Part shown: piece after piece, positions 47,319 through 55,348 of the stretch
Layout: every line of letters starts with the position of its first letter
How positions within the stretch are numbered: the first letter of the stretch is position 1
Assembly (NCBI GenBank): GCA_041504365.1
Contig: CP167917.1
Coordinates: 1-64,000 of the forward strand
DNA: 64,000 bases
Source: Dryocola sp. LX212
Lineage (GTDB): Bacteria > Pseudomonadota > Gammaproteobacteria > Enterobacterales > Enterobacteriaceae
Reading direction: 5' to 3'
Position numbers and translations under genes: made by a program
Notes under the pieces: generated by a model
The model's database searches: none
What the model was told of the DNA's origin: nothing
Seen by the model: the letters and a program-made list of their open reading frames with translations, nothing else

Positions 47319-47478
47319 GCGAAGCGGCCCTCTCATTTGCGCGGGGGGCCGTAGCCTCCTCCTAACCCGCATCAATAAGCCAATTTCACTCCACTTTTTT
47401 TCCTTTCTGCCGATAACTTAACCAGGACGTTGAAACGCATCGCGATGCCCATCCGCCGGGCGATTATTCGAGGTTAAA

Positions 47479-48444
47479 GTGGATAGTTTTCAAAAAGATA
47501 TTGATGAAAGGGCTAACCTTGCGTTATCCAACAAATTCGAGCTTCTGCTGTTCCGCCTGGGCACAGGCCAGCACGCTGACAAATCCGAGCTGTACGGCAT
47601 CAACGTCTTCAAGCTGCGCGAAATAGTGCCGATGCCGAAGATTAACCGGGCTGCGGGCATGGCATCACCGCTGATGGGCATGGCTAATATCCGCGACCAG
47701 ATTATCCCGGTTATCGATCTGCCCGCCGTCACCGGCTGCGTGGCCGAAACCGGTCTCAACCTGCTGCTGATCACCGAGTACGCCCGCAGTACGCAGGCGT
47801 TCGCCGTGGAATCAGTTGAAAACATTATTCGTCTGGACTGGAGCCAGGTTCACGCCGCCGAAGCGGGCGTCAGCAGCCGCAATATCACCAGCATCGCCTC
47901 GCTGGACGGCGAAGATTACAAAGGTGAGCTGGCGCTGGTGCTGGACGTTGAACAGATTCTGTACGACATCCTGCCGTCCGGCCGTAACGTTGATGTGTCC
48001 GCTATAGAAGAGAAAAGCTACACCCTGAAACCAGGGGCCGTGGCGATTGTGGCGGAAGATTCAAAGGTAGCCCGTTCCATGCTGGAGCAGGGGCTGAAAG
48101 GCATGGGTATTCCGGCGATCATGCACCCTACGGGCCTTGCTGCCTGGGAAAATATTCAGGCGATTGCGGCGGCGGCGAAAGCGGACGGCGTGCCAATCAC
48201 CGACAGAATTGGCATGGTGCTCACCGACATCGAAATGCCGGAAATGGACGGTTTTACTTTGACGAGAAATATTAAAACGGATGCCGGTCTGAAAAGTATT
48301 CCGGTCATCATCCACTCGTCGCTTTCCGGCAGCGCCAACGAGGATCATGTGAGAAAAGTCGGGGCCAACGGCTACGTCGCGAAGTTTGACGTACAGGAGC
48401 TTTCGGCGGTGATCCATAAAGCGCTTGCGGACGCGGTGCTGTAA
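47479..48444 (+). CDS. cheV: Chemotaxis coupling protein CheV
   Basis: CheV couples chemoreceptors to CheA and adjusts gain through phosphorylation. The 321 residues consist of a CheW-like domain (about 15-165, with LYGINVFKLREIVPMP and RDQIIPVIDLP) and a receiver domain (about 187-315) whose phosphorylated Asp is in VLTDIEMPEMDG. It begins with GTG; AGGTTAAA precedes it. It is monocistronic. E. coli K-12 lacks cheV while Salmonella has it, which helps exclude E. coli as the source. Confidence 0.95.
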   Translation: MDSFQKDIDERANLALSNKFELLLFRLGTGQHADKSELYGINVFKLREIVPMPKINRAAGMASPLMGMANIRDQIIPVIDLPAVTGCVAETGLNLLLITEYARSTQAFAVESVENIIRLDWSQVHAAEAGVSSRNITSIASLDGEDYKGELALVLDVEQILYDILPSGRNVDVSAIEEKSYTLKPGAVAIVAEDSKVARSMLEQGLKGMGIPAIMHPTGLAAWENIQAIAAAAKADGVPITDRIGMVLTDIEMPEMDGFTLTRNIKTDAGLKSIPVIIHSSLSGSANEDHVRKVGANGYVAKFDVQELSAVIHKALADAVL

Positions 48445-48549
48445 GTCTTTTTCTGAATGCCCTCTCTTCCCGGAAAGGGCATTAACAACTATGGTTTTTT
48501 CTCCGACACGGGTGCATTGTTAGTCATCCCTACCCATAAGAGAGACATC

Positions 48550-49416
48550 ATGGCTTCCATCGAAAAATCAGGTTCGTTCACCCTTGGCGATCGCAAAGTT
48601 CACCGTCTTGGCTACGGCGCGATGCAGCTTGCAGGCCCCGGCGTATTTGGCCCTGCGCGCGATCATGACGGAGCGCTGGCGGTATTAAAAGCGGCTGTCG
48701 AAGCGGGCGTAAACCACATTGATACCAGCGATTTTTACGGTCCGCACGTCACCAACAAGCTGATCCGCGAAGCGCTGGCACCTTACCCGGACAACCTGGT
48801 TATCGTGACCAAAATTGGCGCGCGCCGAAGCGACAAAGGCGACTGGCTGCCCGCTTTCTCTGCCGAAGAGCTGACCAGCGCGGTGCATGACAACCTGCGC
48901 AACCTTGGCCTTGAGCAAATCGACGTAGTGAACCTGCGTGCGATGTTCGACCCGCACAAACCGGCGGAAGGTTCGATTGCGGAACCGCTGGGTGCACTGG
49001 CAAAACTGCAGCAGCAGGGCCTGGTGCGCCACATCGGCCTGAGCCACGTGACGCCAACGCAGATTGCCGAAGGCCGCAAAATTTGCCCAATCGTCTGCGT
49101 GCAGAACCTCTATAACCTGGCGAACCGTAACGATGACGCGCTGATTGATGACCTTGCAAAAGACGGGATCGCCTACGTGCCGTACTTCCCGTTGGGGGGC
49201 TTCTCGCCTTTGCAGTCGTCGATTCTGTCGGACGTGGCTAAAGAGCTGAACATCACCCCAATGCAGCTGGCGCTGGCCTGGCTGCTGCAGCGTTCCCCGA
49301 ATATTCTGCTGATCCCAGGCACCTCGTCGGTTGCCCACCTGCATGAAAATCTGGCCGTCGCGGAGATGAAACTGTCTCCGGAAGTGATGGCGAAGCTGGA
49401 AGGAATTGCCGGATAG
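48550..49416 (+). CDS. pdxI: Aldo/keto reductase, pyridoxal reductase PdxI-like
   Basis: This 288-residue NADPH-dependent reductase is close to E. coli YdbC/PdxI, which reduces pyridoxal to pyridoxine. Shared motifs are VHRLGYGAMQLAGPGVFGP, HIDTSDFYGPHVTNKLIREA (catalytic Asp and Tyr), IVTKIGARR (Lys), and the NADPH-binding region LLIPGTSSVAHLHENLA. The ATG at 48550 matches the family N-terminus; the upstream frame to 48457 is not homologous. Confidence 0.88.
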   Translation: MASIEKSGSFTLGDRKVHRLGYGAMQLAGPGVFGPARDHDGALAVLKAAVEAGVNHIDTSDFYGPHVTNKLIREALAPYPDNLVIVTKIGARRSDKGDWLPAFSAEELTSAVHDNLRNLGLEQIDVVNLRAMFDPHKPAEGSIAEPLGALAKLQQQGLVRHIGLSHVTPTQIAEGRKICPIVCVQNLYNLANRNDDALIDDLAKDGIAYVPYFPLGGFSPLQSSILSDVAKELNITPMQLALAWLLQRSPNILLIPGTSSVAHLHENLAVAEMKLSPEVMAKLEGIAG

Positions 49417-49467
49417 GAAAAATAAGGGGGGTAAGCGGCAGCGCTTTCCACCCCTTACACCTTATTT

Positions 49468-49494
49468 GCCGGATGACGCTAAAGCTTATCCGGC
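49468..49494. repeat. REP element at the left edge of the effector array
   Basis: GCCGGATGACGCTAAAGCTTATCCGGC is a REP-type palindrome. The same element, flanked by the same TTTG on one side, recurs at 50758 and 52055 and marks the left end of each repeat unit. Confidence 0.8.
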
Positions 49495-49650
49495 CTTCAG
49501 TTCATTCGAATTGTGGGGTGTTCCGCCATAGTTTTATTACGAGAACATATTATTAGTAACCGTAAAACGTATTTCAAATCGGTTATTTACACACCAGCAT
49601 AAATCGCTTACATTTGTCGGGAGTTTATAAAAAAATAGCAAGGAGCAGCT

Positions 49651-50343
49651 ATGTATTATAAAAGCGACGTTATAAGTTATTTGCAGGCTAATAATGTTGT
49701 CGCCCTGAAGCTCGACAATGCTTTAAGCGGTGTCGGGAAAGCGGTAGCAAATCAGATTGACACGATAGGAGCAGGTGCAAAACGCGCGCTGTATTATGCC
49801 TCCTGCTTTACGGATGAATACCAGGATGTCTGCCAGCAGCAGAAGGCCGAGGATATCCGATTTAAAAATGGCGTTATTTATTTTCTGCGACATGGCGATG
49901 TTGTATATGACATGCTCAAAATATATTTCGAAGAAATATTTAAATATAAAACCTCCGATCAACTGGAGCGCATCAAACAAATGCTTATGGCTGTTAATAT
50001 CCATATTGCCGCCAGTTCACTCACAAACGCTGGATTTGCTCTGGCAACAGCATCATTTGTCGCTGCAGGCATGAATCTAAGTCTTGAACTCAGTGCACTG
50101 GCAGGGCGAAGGGCGGGCGAGGTTGTAGGGGCTATCGGCATATACGGCGTGGTCCAGAAAGCAGCAGATAGTGTACATCGCCTTCACATTACTTATCCAG
50201 CTTACTACTCAGCGCTATACGCGCAAGAGTTGGAAATGATGTACTTTCTGATAGAGCCGTTGTTTGAGCGGGCTGAGGCGTTTAAAGCACAATGGGTGTC
50301 AGATAGTGAAATTGCAGATATCATTACCAGGATGATTCGATAA
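49651..50343 (+). CDS. Array protein 1: candidate T6SS membrane-acting effector
   Basis: This 230-residue protein is of a family I cannot name with certainty. It lacks a signal peptide. Residues 1-110 are mixed polar (MYYKSDVISYLQANNVVALK, with GAGAKRALYYASCFTDEYQD). Residues about 112-150 and 156-170 are strongly hydrophobic (LATASFVAAGMNLSLELSAL, VVGAIGIYGVV) and could insert into membranes. A conserved tail YSALYAQELEMMYFL and IADIITRMIR closes it. The small membrane protein encoded 2 bases downstream looks like its immunity partner, and truncated hcp lies behind. A pore-forming effector, in the manner of Serratia Ssp6, is a plausible role but unproven. The Shine-Dalgarno AAGGAG is good. 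Confidence 0.7.
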   Translation: MYYKSDVISYLQANNVVALKLDNALSGVGKAVANQIDTIGAGAKRALYYASCFTDEYQDVCQQQKAEDIRFKNGVIYFLRHGDVVYDMLKIYFEEIFKYKTSDQLERIKQMLMAVNIHIAASSLTNAGFALATASFVAAGMNLSLELSALAGRRAGEVVGAIGIYGVVQKAADSVHRLHITYPAYYSALYAQELEMMYFLIEPLFERAEAFKAQWVSDSEIADIITRMIR

Positions 50344-50345
50344 TA

Positions 50346-50546
50346 ATGATGAATCTCATTAAAAGATTTTTCAGTCGGATATTCAGATCATTGATTTCGT
50401 ATTATGGACCTGCCGTACTAACCATAATATTCGCTTCGGTTCAAGGTTTATTGTTTCCGGACAGCCCAATCTGGCTTGCCCCCTTATTCTTTGTATTTGT
50501 GATGGTTGTTTTATCGATATATGAAATTGTAAGGTTCAAACGTTAG
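50346..50546 (+). CDS. Array membrane protein 1: candidate immunity protein
   Basis: This 66-residue protein has a basic N-terminus (MMNLIKRFFSRIFRSL) and two predicted transmembrane helices (YGPAVLTIIFASVQGLLF, then PIWLAPLFFVFVMVVLSIYE), ending in Arg/Lys. It lies 2 bases after the effector-like gene. A small inner-membrane immunity protein is what a pore-forming toxin would need. A second ATG at 50349 is an equal choice. Confidence 0.68.
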   Translation: MMNLIKRFFSRIFRSLISYYGPAVLTIIFASVQGLLFPDSPIWLAPLFFVFVMVVLSIYEIVRFKR

Positions 50547-50578
50547 AATAATCTAAAATTCATTTATAAGGAAATGGT

Positions 50579-50731
50579 ATGTCAACACCCGCGCATTTAT
50601 GGCTTGAAGATGAAAACGGTTCGCCCATGGTCGGCGAATACATATGCCACAGCGTTCAAGCCCCATCGAATTAAAATCATTTTTCCATGGGGTGACCATT
50701 CCCGTTGACCCGAACTGGGGCAAATTCACCG
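50579..50731 (+). pseudogene. hcp: Truncated hcp fragment 1
   Basis: MSTPAHLWLEDENGSPMVGG is identical in style to the intact hcp at 53172, then a one-base loss near 50640 shifts the frame and it stops at 50674. Homology at DNA level goes on to CACCG at 50727-50731 (codon about 53), where it breaks off and joins a short stretch leading to the REP element. Only the first third of the gene is present. Confidence 0.85.
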
Positions 50732-50757
50732 TTTCATCCACTCTTTACAGCTGATTT

Positions 50758-50785
50758 GCCGGATGACGCTAATGCTTATCCGGCC
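50758..50785. repeat. REP element at the boundary of array units 1 and 2
   Basis: GCCGGATGACGCTAATGC and GCTTATCCGGC form the palindrome directly after the hcp fragment and about 150 bases before the next effector-like gene. The following 150 bases are nearly identical in all three units. Confidence 0.8.
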
Positions 50786-50937
50786 TACGACTCATAAGAA
50801 CTATGAATGTCCCGCCATTATGTTATTGCAAGAACATATTATTAGTGGTCGTAAAAACACATCAAATAAGTTGTTTACCCGTCAGTATAAATCACTTAAG
50901 GTAATTGGGGGTTTATAAAAAATAGCAGGGAGCAGCT

Positions 50938-51630
50938 ATGTATTATAAAAACGGCGTTATAAGTTATTTGCAGGCTAATAATATCCTCGCCCTGAAGCTC
51001 GACCATGCTTTAAGCGGTGTCGGGAAAGCGGTATTAAATCAGATTGACACGATAGGAGCAGGTGCAAAACGCGCCCTGTATTACACCTCCTGCTTTACGG
51101 ATGAGTACGAGGATGTCTGCAGGCAGCAGAAGAATGAAGATATTCGGTTTGCTATGGGCGTCGCTCACCTGCTTCATCATGGAGGTGTGGTTTATGAGAT
51201 ACTTAAGATCTATTTTGAGGAACTTTTTCGATACAAAACATCCGATCAATTAGAGCACATCAAACAAATGCTGATGGCGGTTAATGTGCATATAGCTGCG
51301 AGTACTCTAACCAGGCACGGTTTCGCATTGGCTGTCGCTAGTTCAGTCTCCATCGGCATGAACCTAAGCCTTAACATGCAAGCATTGACTGGGCATGTAT
51401 CGAGTGGGGCAGTAATGTTAGCTGGCGTGTATGGTGTCGTTCAGAAAGCAGCTGATAGCGCCTATCGCCTTGCTTATATCTCTCCTGCCTATTATGCCGC
51501 GCTGTATGCCCAAGAGCTGGAAATGATGTACTTTCTGATAGAGCCAGTGTTTGAGCAGGCAGGTGCGCTTAAGACGCAATGGGCATCGGACAGCGACATT
51601 GCGGACGTTATCACCAGGATGATTCGATAA
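50938..51630 (+). CDS. Array protein 2: candidate T6SS membrane-acting effector
   Basis: This second 230-residue paralogue is the same length as array protein 1. The first 65 residues and the tail (ALYAQELEMMYFLIEPVFEQ, DVITRMIR) are almost unchanged. Residues 120-180 differ much more (FALAVASSVSIGMNLSLNMQ, and SSGAVMLAGVYGVVQKAADS) but stay hydrophobic. The start has the same AGGGAGC Shine-Dalgarno. The unit length from gene 1 to gene 2 is 1287 bases. Confidence 0.7.
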   Translation: MYYKNGVISYLQANNILALKLDHALSGVGKAVLNQIDTIGAGAKRALYYTSCFTDEYEDVCRQQKNEDIRFAMGVAHLLHHGGVVYEILKIYFEELFRYKTSDQLEHIKQMLMAVNVHIAASTLTRHGFALAVASSVSIGMNLSLNMQALTGHVSSGAVMLAGVYGVVQKAADSAYRLAYISPAYYAALYAQELEMMYFLIEPVFEQAGALKTQWASDSDIADVITRMIR

Positions 51631-51632
51631 CC

Positions 51633-51821
51633 ATGATGAATCTTATCAAAAGATTTTTTATACGGATTTTTAAGTCCCTCGTGGGGCTCTACGTTCCCCA
51701 GGCGATAATAATCACGTATGCATTAGTGCAGATCAATATATTTCCTTCTGTACCACTTTGGTTTGTGCCGTTGTTCGCGATAATTGTGATTTATATCTTT
51801 GCCCGTTACGTGAAGTGGTAA
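51633..51821 (+). CDS. Array membrane protein 2: candidate immunity protein
   Basis: This 62-residue protein (61 if the second ATG at 51636 is used) keeps the basic start MMNLIKRFFIRIF and the two hydrophobic helices (AIIITYALVQINIFP, FVPLFAIIVIYIFARYV) but is clearly diverged in sequence from its neighbour copies, ending RYVKW. It follows the array protein 2 stop by 2 bases. Confidence 0.68.
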   Translation: MMNLIKRFFIRIFKSLVGLYVPQAIIITYALVQINIFPSVPLWFVPLFAIIVIYIFARYVKW

Positions 51822-51874
51822 ATACCCAGCAGTCTGGATTGCCAATTTTTAATTCTCATTAATAAGGGTATTAT

Positions 51875-52045
51875 ATGTCGACTCCCGCGCATTTATGGCT
51901 TGAAGATGAAAACGGCTCGCCCATGGTCGGCGGATGCTTAATGCCGCTGCGTTCAGGCTGCATAGAATTAAAATCATTTTCCCATGGGGTAACCATTCCC
52001 GTTGACCCGAACTGGGGCAAACTCACCGTTTCATCCACTCTTTAA
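51875..52045 (+). pseudogene. hcp: Truncated hcp fragment 2
   Basis: A 56-codon frame starts MSTPAHLWLEDENGSPMVGG and stays in register through SFSHGVTIPVDPNWGKLT, then reads VSSTL and stops. The breakpoint after CACCG is exactly the same as in fragment 1. It is an N-terminal third of Hcp and cannot form a tube by itself; it might still be translated. Confidence 0.87.
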
Positions 52046-52054
52046 ACCTGATTT

Positions 52055-52084
52055 GCCGGATGACGCTAATGCTTATCCGGCCTA
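52055..52084. repeat. REP element at the boundary of array units 2 and 3
   Basis: GCCGGATGACGCTAATGC and GCTTATCCGGC with the same flanks as the copy at 50758. The spacing between the two copies is 1297 bases, one full unit. Confidence 0.8.
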
Positions 52085-52234
52085 CGACTCATAAGAATTA
52101 TGAATGTCCCGCCATTATGTTATTACAAGAGCATATTATTAGTGGTCGTAAAAACACATCAAATAAGTTGTTTACCCGCCAGTATAAATCACTTACAGTT
52201 ATCGGGAGTTTATAAAAAATAGCAGGGAGCAGCT

Positions 52235-52927
52235 ATGTATTATAAAAACGACGTCATAAGTTATTTACAGGCTAATAATATTCTCGCCCTGAAGCTCGAC
52301 CATGCTTTAAGCGGTGTCGGGAAAGCGGTATCAAAACAGATTGACACGATAGGAGCAGGCGCAAAACGCGCGCTGTATTATGCCTCCTGCTTTACGGATG
52401 AGTACCAGGATGTCTGCAGGCAGCAACGAATCGAAGATAGTCGGTTTGCTATGGGCGTCACCCGCCTTCTTCAACATGGCGGCGTGATTGATGAGATGCT
52501 TAAGATCTATTTTGAGGAACTTTTTCGATACAAAACATCCGATCAATTAGAGCACATCAAACAAATGCTGATGGCGGTGAATGTACATATTGCCGCCAGT
52601 TCTCTTACAAGTTTGGGATTTGCGTTAGCGGTCGCCACCTATGTCGCTATTGGCATGAATCTAAGACTTGAAATTAGCGCACTGGCAGGCACCAGGGTTG
52701 GTAATGTTGTAGGATGGACTGCCATGTATGGAGTTGTACAAAAAGCGGCAGACAGCGCGTATCGTCTACATTTTGAACATCCCGTATATTACTCTGCGTT
52801 ATACGCACAAGAATTAGAAATGATGTACTTTCTGATCGAGTCAGTATTCATACGCGCGGGAGCGGTTAGCTCCCAAGAATTATCAGATAACGCTATTGCG
52901 GGGATAATTAGCAGGATGATTAGATGA
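52235..52927 (+). CDS. Array protein 3: candidate T6SS membrane-acting effector
   Basis: This third 230-residue paralogue shares the N-terminus (MYYKNDVISYLQANNILALK) with copy 2, but its second half is again different (FALAVATYVAIGMNLRLEIS, RVGNVVGWTAMYGVVQKAAD) and the tail ends SSQELSDNAIAGIISRMIR. This copy is followed by a small membrane protein and then the only intact hcp of the array, so it is the one physically next to a usable carrier. Confidence 0.7.
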   Translation: MYYKNDVISYLQANNILALKLDHALSGVGKAVSKQIDTIGAGAKRALYYASCFTDEYQDVCRQQRIEDSRFAMGVTRLLQHGGVIDEMLKIYFEELFRYKTSDQLEHIKQMLMAVNVHIAASSLTSLGFALAVATYVAIGMNLRLEISALAGTRVGNVVGWTAMYGVVQKAADSAYRLHFEHPVYYSALYAQELEMMYFLIESVFIRAGAVSSQELSDNAIAGIISRMIR

Positions 52928-52929
52928 TA

Positions 52930-53118
52930 ATGATGGGTTACATAAAAAAAGTTTTACGATGGCAGTGCAGATTTTTATTTTCGATCTACGGTCCTGGATT
53001 GCTAACGCTTCTCTTCGCGGTCGTCATGGTGAATTTTTTTCCGGACGGCCCTATATGGCCTGTTGGAATATTTGCAATATTCATACTCGTAATAGTTTCC
53101 CGTTACGTGAAGTGGTAA
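52930..53118 (+). CDS. Array membrane protein 3: candidate immunity protein
   Basis: This 62-residue protein from the ATG at 52930 begins MMGYIKKVLRWQCRFLFSIY, has two hydrophobic helices (GPGLLTLLFAVVMVNFFP, IFAIFILVIVSRYVKW) and the same end RYVKW as copy 2. An ATG at 52924 overlapping the effector stop is also possible. Only the topology and the last residues are kept between the three small proteins. Confidence 0.66.
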   Translation: MMGYIKKVLRWQCRFLFSIYGPGLLTLLFAVVMVNFFPDGPIWPVGIFAIFILVIVSRYVKW

Positions 53119-53171
53119 ATACCCAGCAGTCTGGATTGCCAATTTTTAATTCTCATTAATAAGGATATTAT

Positions 53172-53651
53172 ATGTCGACTCCCGCGCATTTATGGCTTGA
53201 AGATGAAAACGGCTCGCCCATTGTCGGCGGATGCTTAATGCCGCTGCGTTCAGGCTCCATCGAATTAAAATCATTTTCCCATGGGGTAACCATTCCCGTT
53301 GACCCGAACTGGGGCAAACTCACCGGTACACGCGTTCACCGGCCTGTCGTAATAGTAAAAGAATTCGACCAGACCACCCCCGTGCTGTATCGCGCCGTCT
53401 GTGAAAGCCGCACGCTGAAAAAAGCCATTATTAAAATGTACCGCATTGTTGAATCAGGCGCGGAGTCTGAATATTTCAATATCATCCTGGAAAACGTCAA
53501 GCTGACGACGGTTTCGCCGTACCTTTCCCCCAACGGCCTGAGCAGCACTCACCTGGAAACGCTCGAGTTACGCTACGAGGCGATCTCCTGGAAGTATACG
53601 GAAGGCAACATTATTTATCGCGATACGTGGAACGATCGCTGCACTGCCTGA
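53172..53651 (+). CDS. hcp: Intact orphan Hcp-family T6SS tube protein
   Basis: The 159-residue Hcp begins MSTPAHLWLEDENGSPIVGG, has the hallmark IELKSFSHGVTIPVDPNWGK, and ends WKYTEGNIIYRDTWNDRCTA. It is complete, unlike the two fragments upstream. It lies 53 bases after membrane protein 3, in line with an orphan cassette in which the Hcp carries the effector of the same cassette. It is clearly related to, but not a copy of, the hcp at 24516. Confidence 0.93.
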   Translation: MSTPAHLWLEDENGSPIVGGCLMPLRSGSIELKSFSHGVTIPVDPNWGKLTGTRVHRPVVIVKEFDQTTPVLYRAVCESRTLKKAIIKMYRIVESGAESEYFNIILENVKLTTVSPYLSPNGLSSTHLETLELRYEAISWKYTEGNIIYRDTWNDRCTA

Positions 53652-53706
53652 TGTTTCCCCGACGTCAGCATTTAAACCCGACCACGATGATCCAATTTCA
53701 AAAAGT

Positions 53707-53783
53707 CGGGTAGATAAGCGCCAGCGCCATCCACCGTTTATACTCGATTTGCTGGATGGCGCGAGGGCTTACCCGTCTTACAA
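53707..53783. repeat. Degenerate paired REP elements
   Basis: GGGTAGATAAGCGCC...GCCATCCACC and GCTGGATGGCGCGAGGGCTTACCCG form a worn inverted pair between hcp and rhaM. The second contains CACCGTTT and GATTTGC, the same words found at the hcp truncation joints. Confidence 0.7.
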
Positions 53784-53793
53784 GTTCAGCTAT

Positions 53794-54108
53794 TTACGCG
53801 AGATAAAACACCTCTTTTAACTCCGCGCTCACCGGGCTGTTGTCCGGGTTGCTCGGCATAATTTCGCTCATGTGCTTCCACCAGCGCTGGCAGACTTCGG
53901 TTTGCGCCACCGCGTTCCAGCGGGCTTCCGACTCTATCTCTACCGTTGCAAAAAGCAGGTGGCGTTCGGCATCAAGATAAATAGCGTAGTGGTGAGCACC
54001 GTGCTGTTTAAGTACCGCCTCCAGCTCCGGCCAAATCGGCGTATGGCGGCGTTGGTATTCTTCATGGGCATCGGGGTTTACCTGCATCACAAATGCTTTG
54101 CGTATCAT
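53794..54108 (-). CDS. rhaM: L-rhamnose mutarotase
   Basis: RhaM interconverts alpha- and beta-L-rhamnopyranose so that uptake and isomerisation stay fast. The 104 residues equal the E. coli length. [33 protein letters not shown] (catalytic His and Tyr region) and the end of the chain at EVFYLA are conserved. It is the last gene of the rhamnose operon and overlaps rhaO by 4 bases. Confidence 0.96.
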   Translation of the reverse strand: MIRKAFVMQVNPDAHEEYQRRHTPIWPELEAVLKQHGAHHYAIYLDAERHLLFATVEIESEARWNAVAQTEVCQRWWKHMSEIMPSNPDNSPVSAELKEVFYLA

Positions 54109-55253
54109 AAAGCCTCCAGATAGAGCTCGCGCACCTCTTCACGGGTGGCGGTGCGTGGGTTAGAAGGCGCGCACGGGTCGGCGAGGGCTTTATCTAACCA
54201 GCCTTCAATGTCCGACGACTTCACGCCGAGCTGGCTGAAGCCGGACGGAATGCCGACGCGGGCGGAAAGGGCGCGGATCGCCTCGATCGCCTTGTGGCTC
54301 GCCTGATCTTCATTCATCCCCTGCGTGTTCACACCCATGGCTGAGGCGACCTGCGCAAAGCGCGCAACGGCCTGCGGGCGGTTAAAGGCTTCGATAATTG
54401 GCAGCAGGATGGCGTTGCAGACGCCGTGGGGCAGGTTGTGCGTGGCCCCGGGCTGATGCGCCAGCGCATGCACCAGGCCAAGGCCCGCGCTGTTGAACGC
54501 CATCCCTGCCATATATTGACCGTAAGCCATCATCTCGCGCGCTTCAAGGTTATGCCCGTCATCCACGGCCTTCGGCAGCCAGGTGCTGATTAATCGAATT
54601 GCTTCCAGCGCGTTGGCATCGGTAAGCGGGTGTGCGCCGACCGAAACATAGGCTTCAACCGCGTGGGTTAGCGCATCCATGCCCGTTGCGGCTGTAACGC
54701 TGGCAGGGATCTCCAGCATCACGCTCGCGTCGTCCACGGCGATATCCGGGATGATGTTTGAATCGATAATTACTTCTTTCACCTGGCGCTGCGAGTCGAT
54801 GATCACCGCGTTGCTGGTCATCTCCGCCGCCGTTCCTGCCGTGGTGTTAATCGCCACCAGAGGCACGCCCGCGTTAACCACTTTGCCTACGCCGGAATAA
54901 GCGGTAGACGGGCCGGGGTTGGCGGTCAGGATCTTCACCGCTTTGGCCGTGTCGATTGGGCTGCCGCCGCCGAAGGCGATGATGTAGTCGCAATCTGCCG
55001 TCTGGTACGCGGCGAACCCCTTCTGCACCAGCTCCTCGGTCGGGTTCGGGAAGACCTCGTCAAACAGTTCGTAAGAGAGCTGATGAGCGTCCAGAGCGGT
55101 GAACAGGCTGTCGAGCAGCCCCATTTTCACCAGCTGACCGTCGGTGACGACCAGCGCTTTGCCCCAGTTTTTTCCCGCAACCAGCTTAACCATATCGCCG
55201 ATTGCGCCCGCGCCGTGAAGGCTGATTTTTGGTAAGGCCAACATAAAACTCAT
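54105..55253 (-). CDS. rhaO: Iron-containing L-1,2-propanediol oxidoreductase (lactaldehyde reductase)
   Basis: The enzyme reduces L-lactaldehyde, a product of RhaD, to L-1,2-propanediol under anaerobic conditions. From the ATG at 55253 the product has 382 residues, the FucO length. The NAD site is [13 protein letters not shown], and iron ligands are visible in [12 protein letters not shown] ([15 protein letters not shown]), GLVHALAHQ and [12 protein letters not shown] longer frame to 55310 is not supported. The name rhaO follows the convention for operons where this gene sits with rhaBAD. Confidence 0.87.
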   Translation of the reverse strand: MSFMLALPKISLHGAGAIGDMVKLVAGKNWGKALVVTDGQLVKMGLLDSLFTALDAHQLSYELFDEVFPNPTEELVQKGFAAYQTADCDYIIAFGGGSPIDTAKAVKILTANPGPSTAYSGVGKVVNAGVPLVAINTTAGTAAEMTSNAVIIDSQRQVKEVIIDSNIIPDIAVDDASVMLEIPASVTAATGMDALTHAVEAYVSVGAHPLTDANALEAIRLISTWLPKAVDDGHNLEAREMMAYGQYMAGMAFNSAGLGLVHALAHQPGATHNLPHGVCNAILLPIIEAFNRPQAVARFAQVASAMGVNTQGMNEDQASHKAIEAIRALSARVGIPSGFSQLGVKSSDIEGWLDKALADPCAPSNPRTATREEVRELYLEAL

Positions 55254-55348
55254 TGTTATTTTCCTTAATATTGCAGTTTTTGAATCCTTGTTCGCTCCCC
55301 TCCAGGGCAAGCGCAGGGCGGGTTAGCAATGCTTCACCCGCCGAAAAT

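Noticed and set aside
47334-47354. GC-rich inverted repeat after the PTS-operon kinase gene considered as terminator
   Set aside because: The stem is short and imperfect and no T-run follows it.
49651-53118. Array considered as a plain assembly duplication
   Set aside because: The three copies differ at many positions, especially in the middle of the 230-residue genes and in the small membrane genes, so they are real diverged paralogues.
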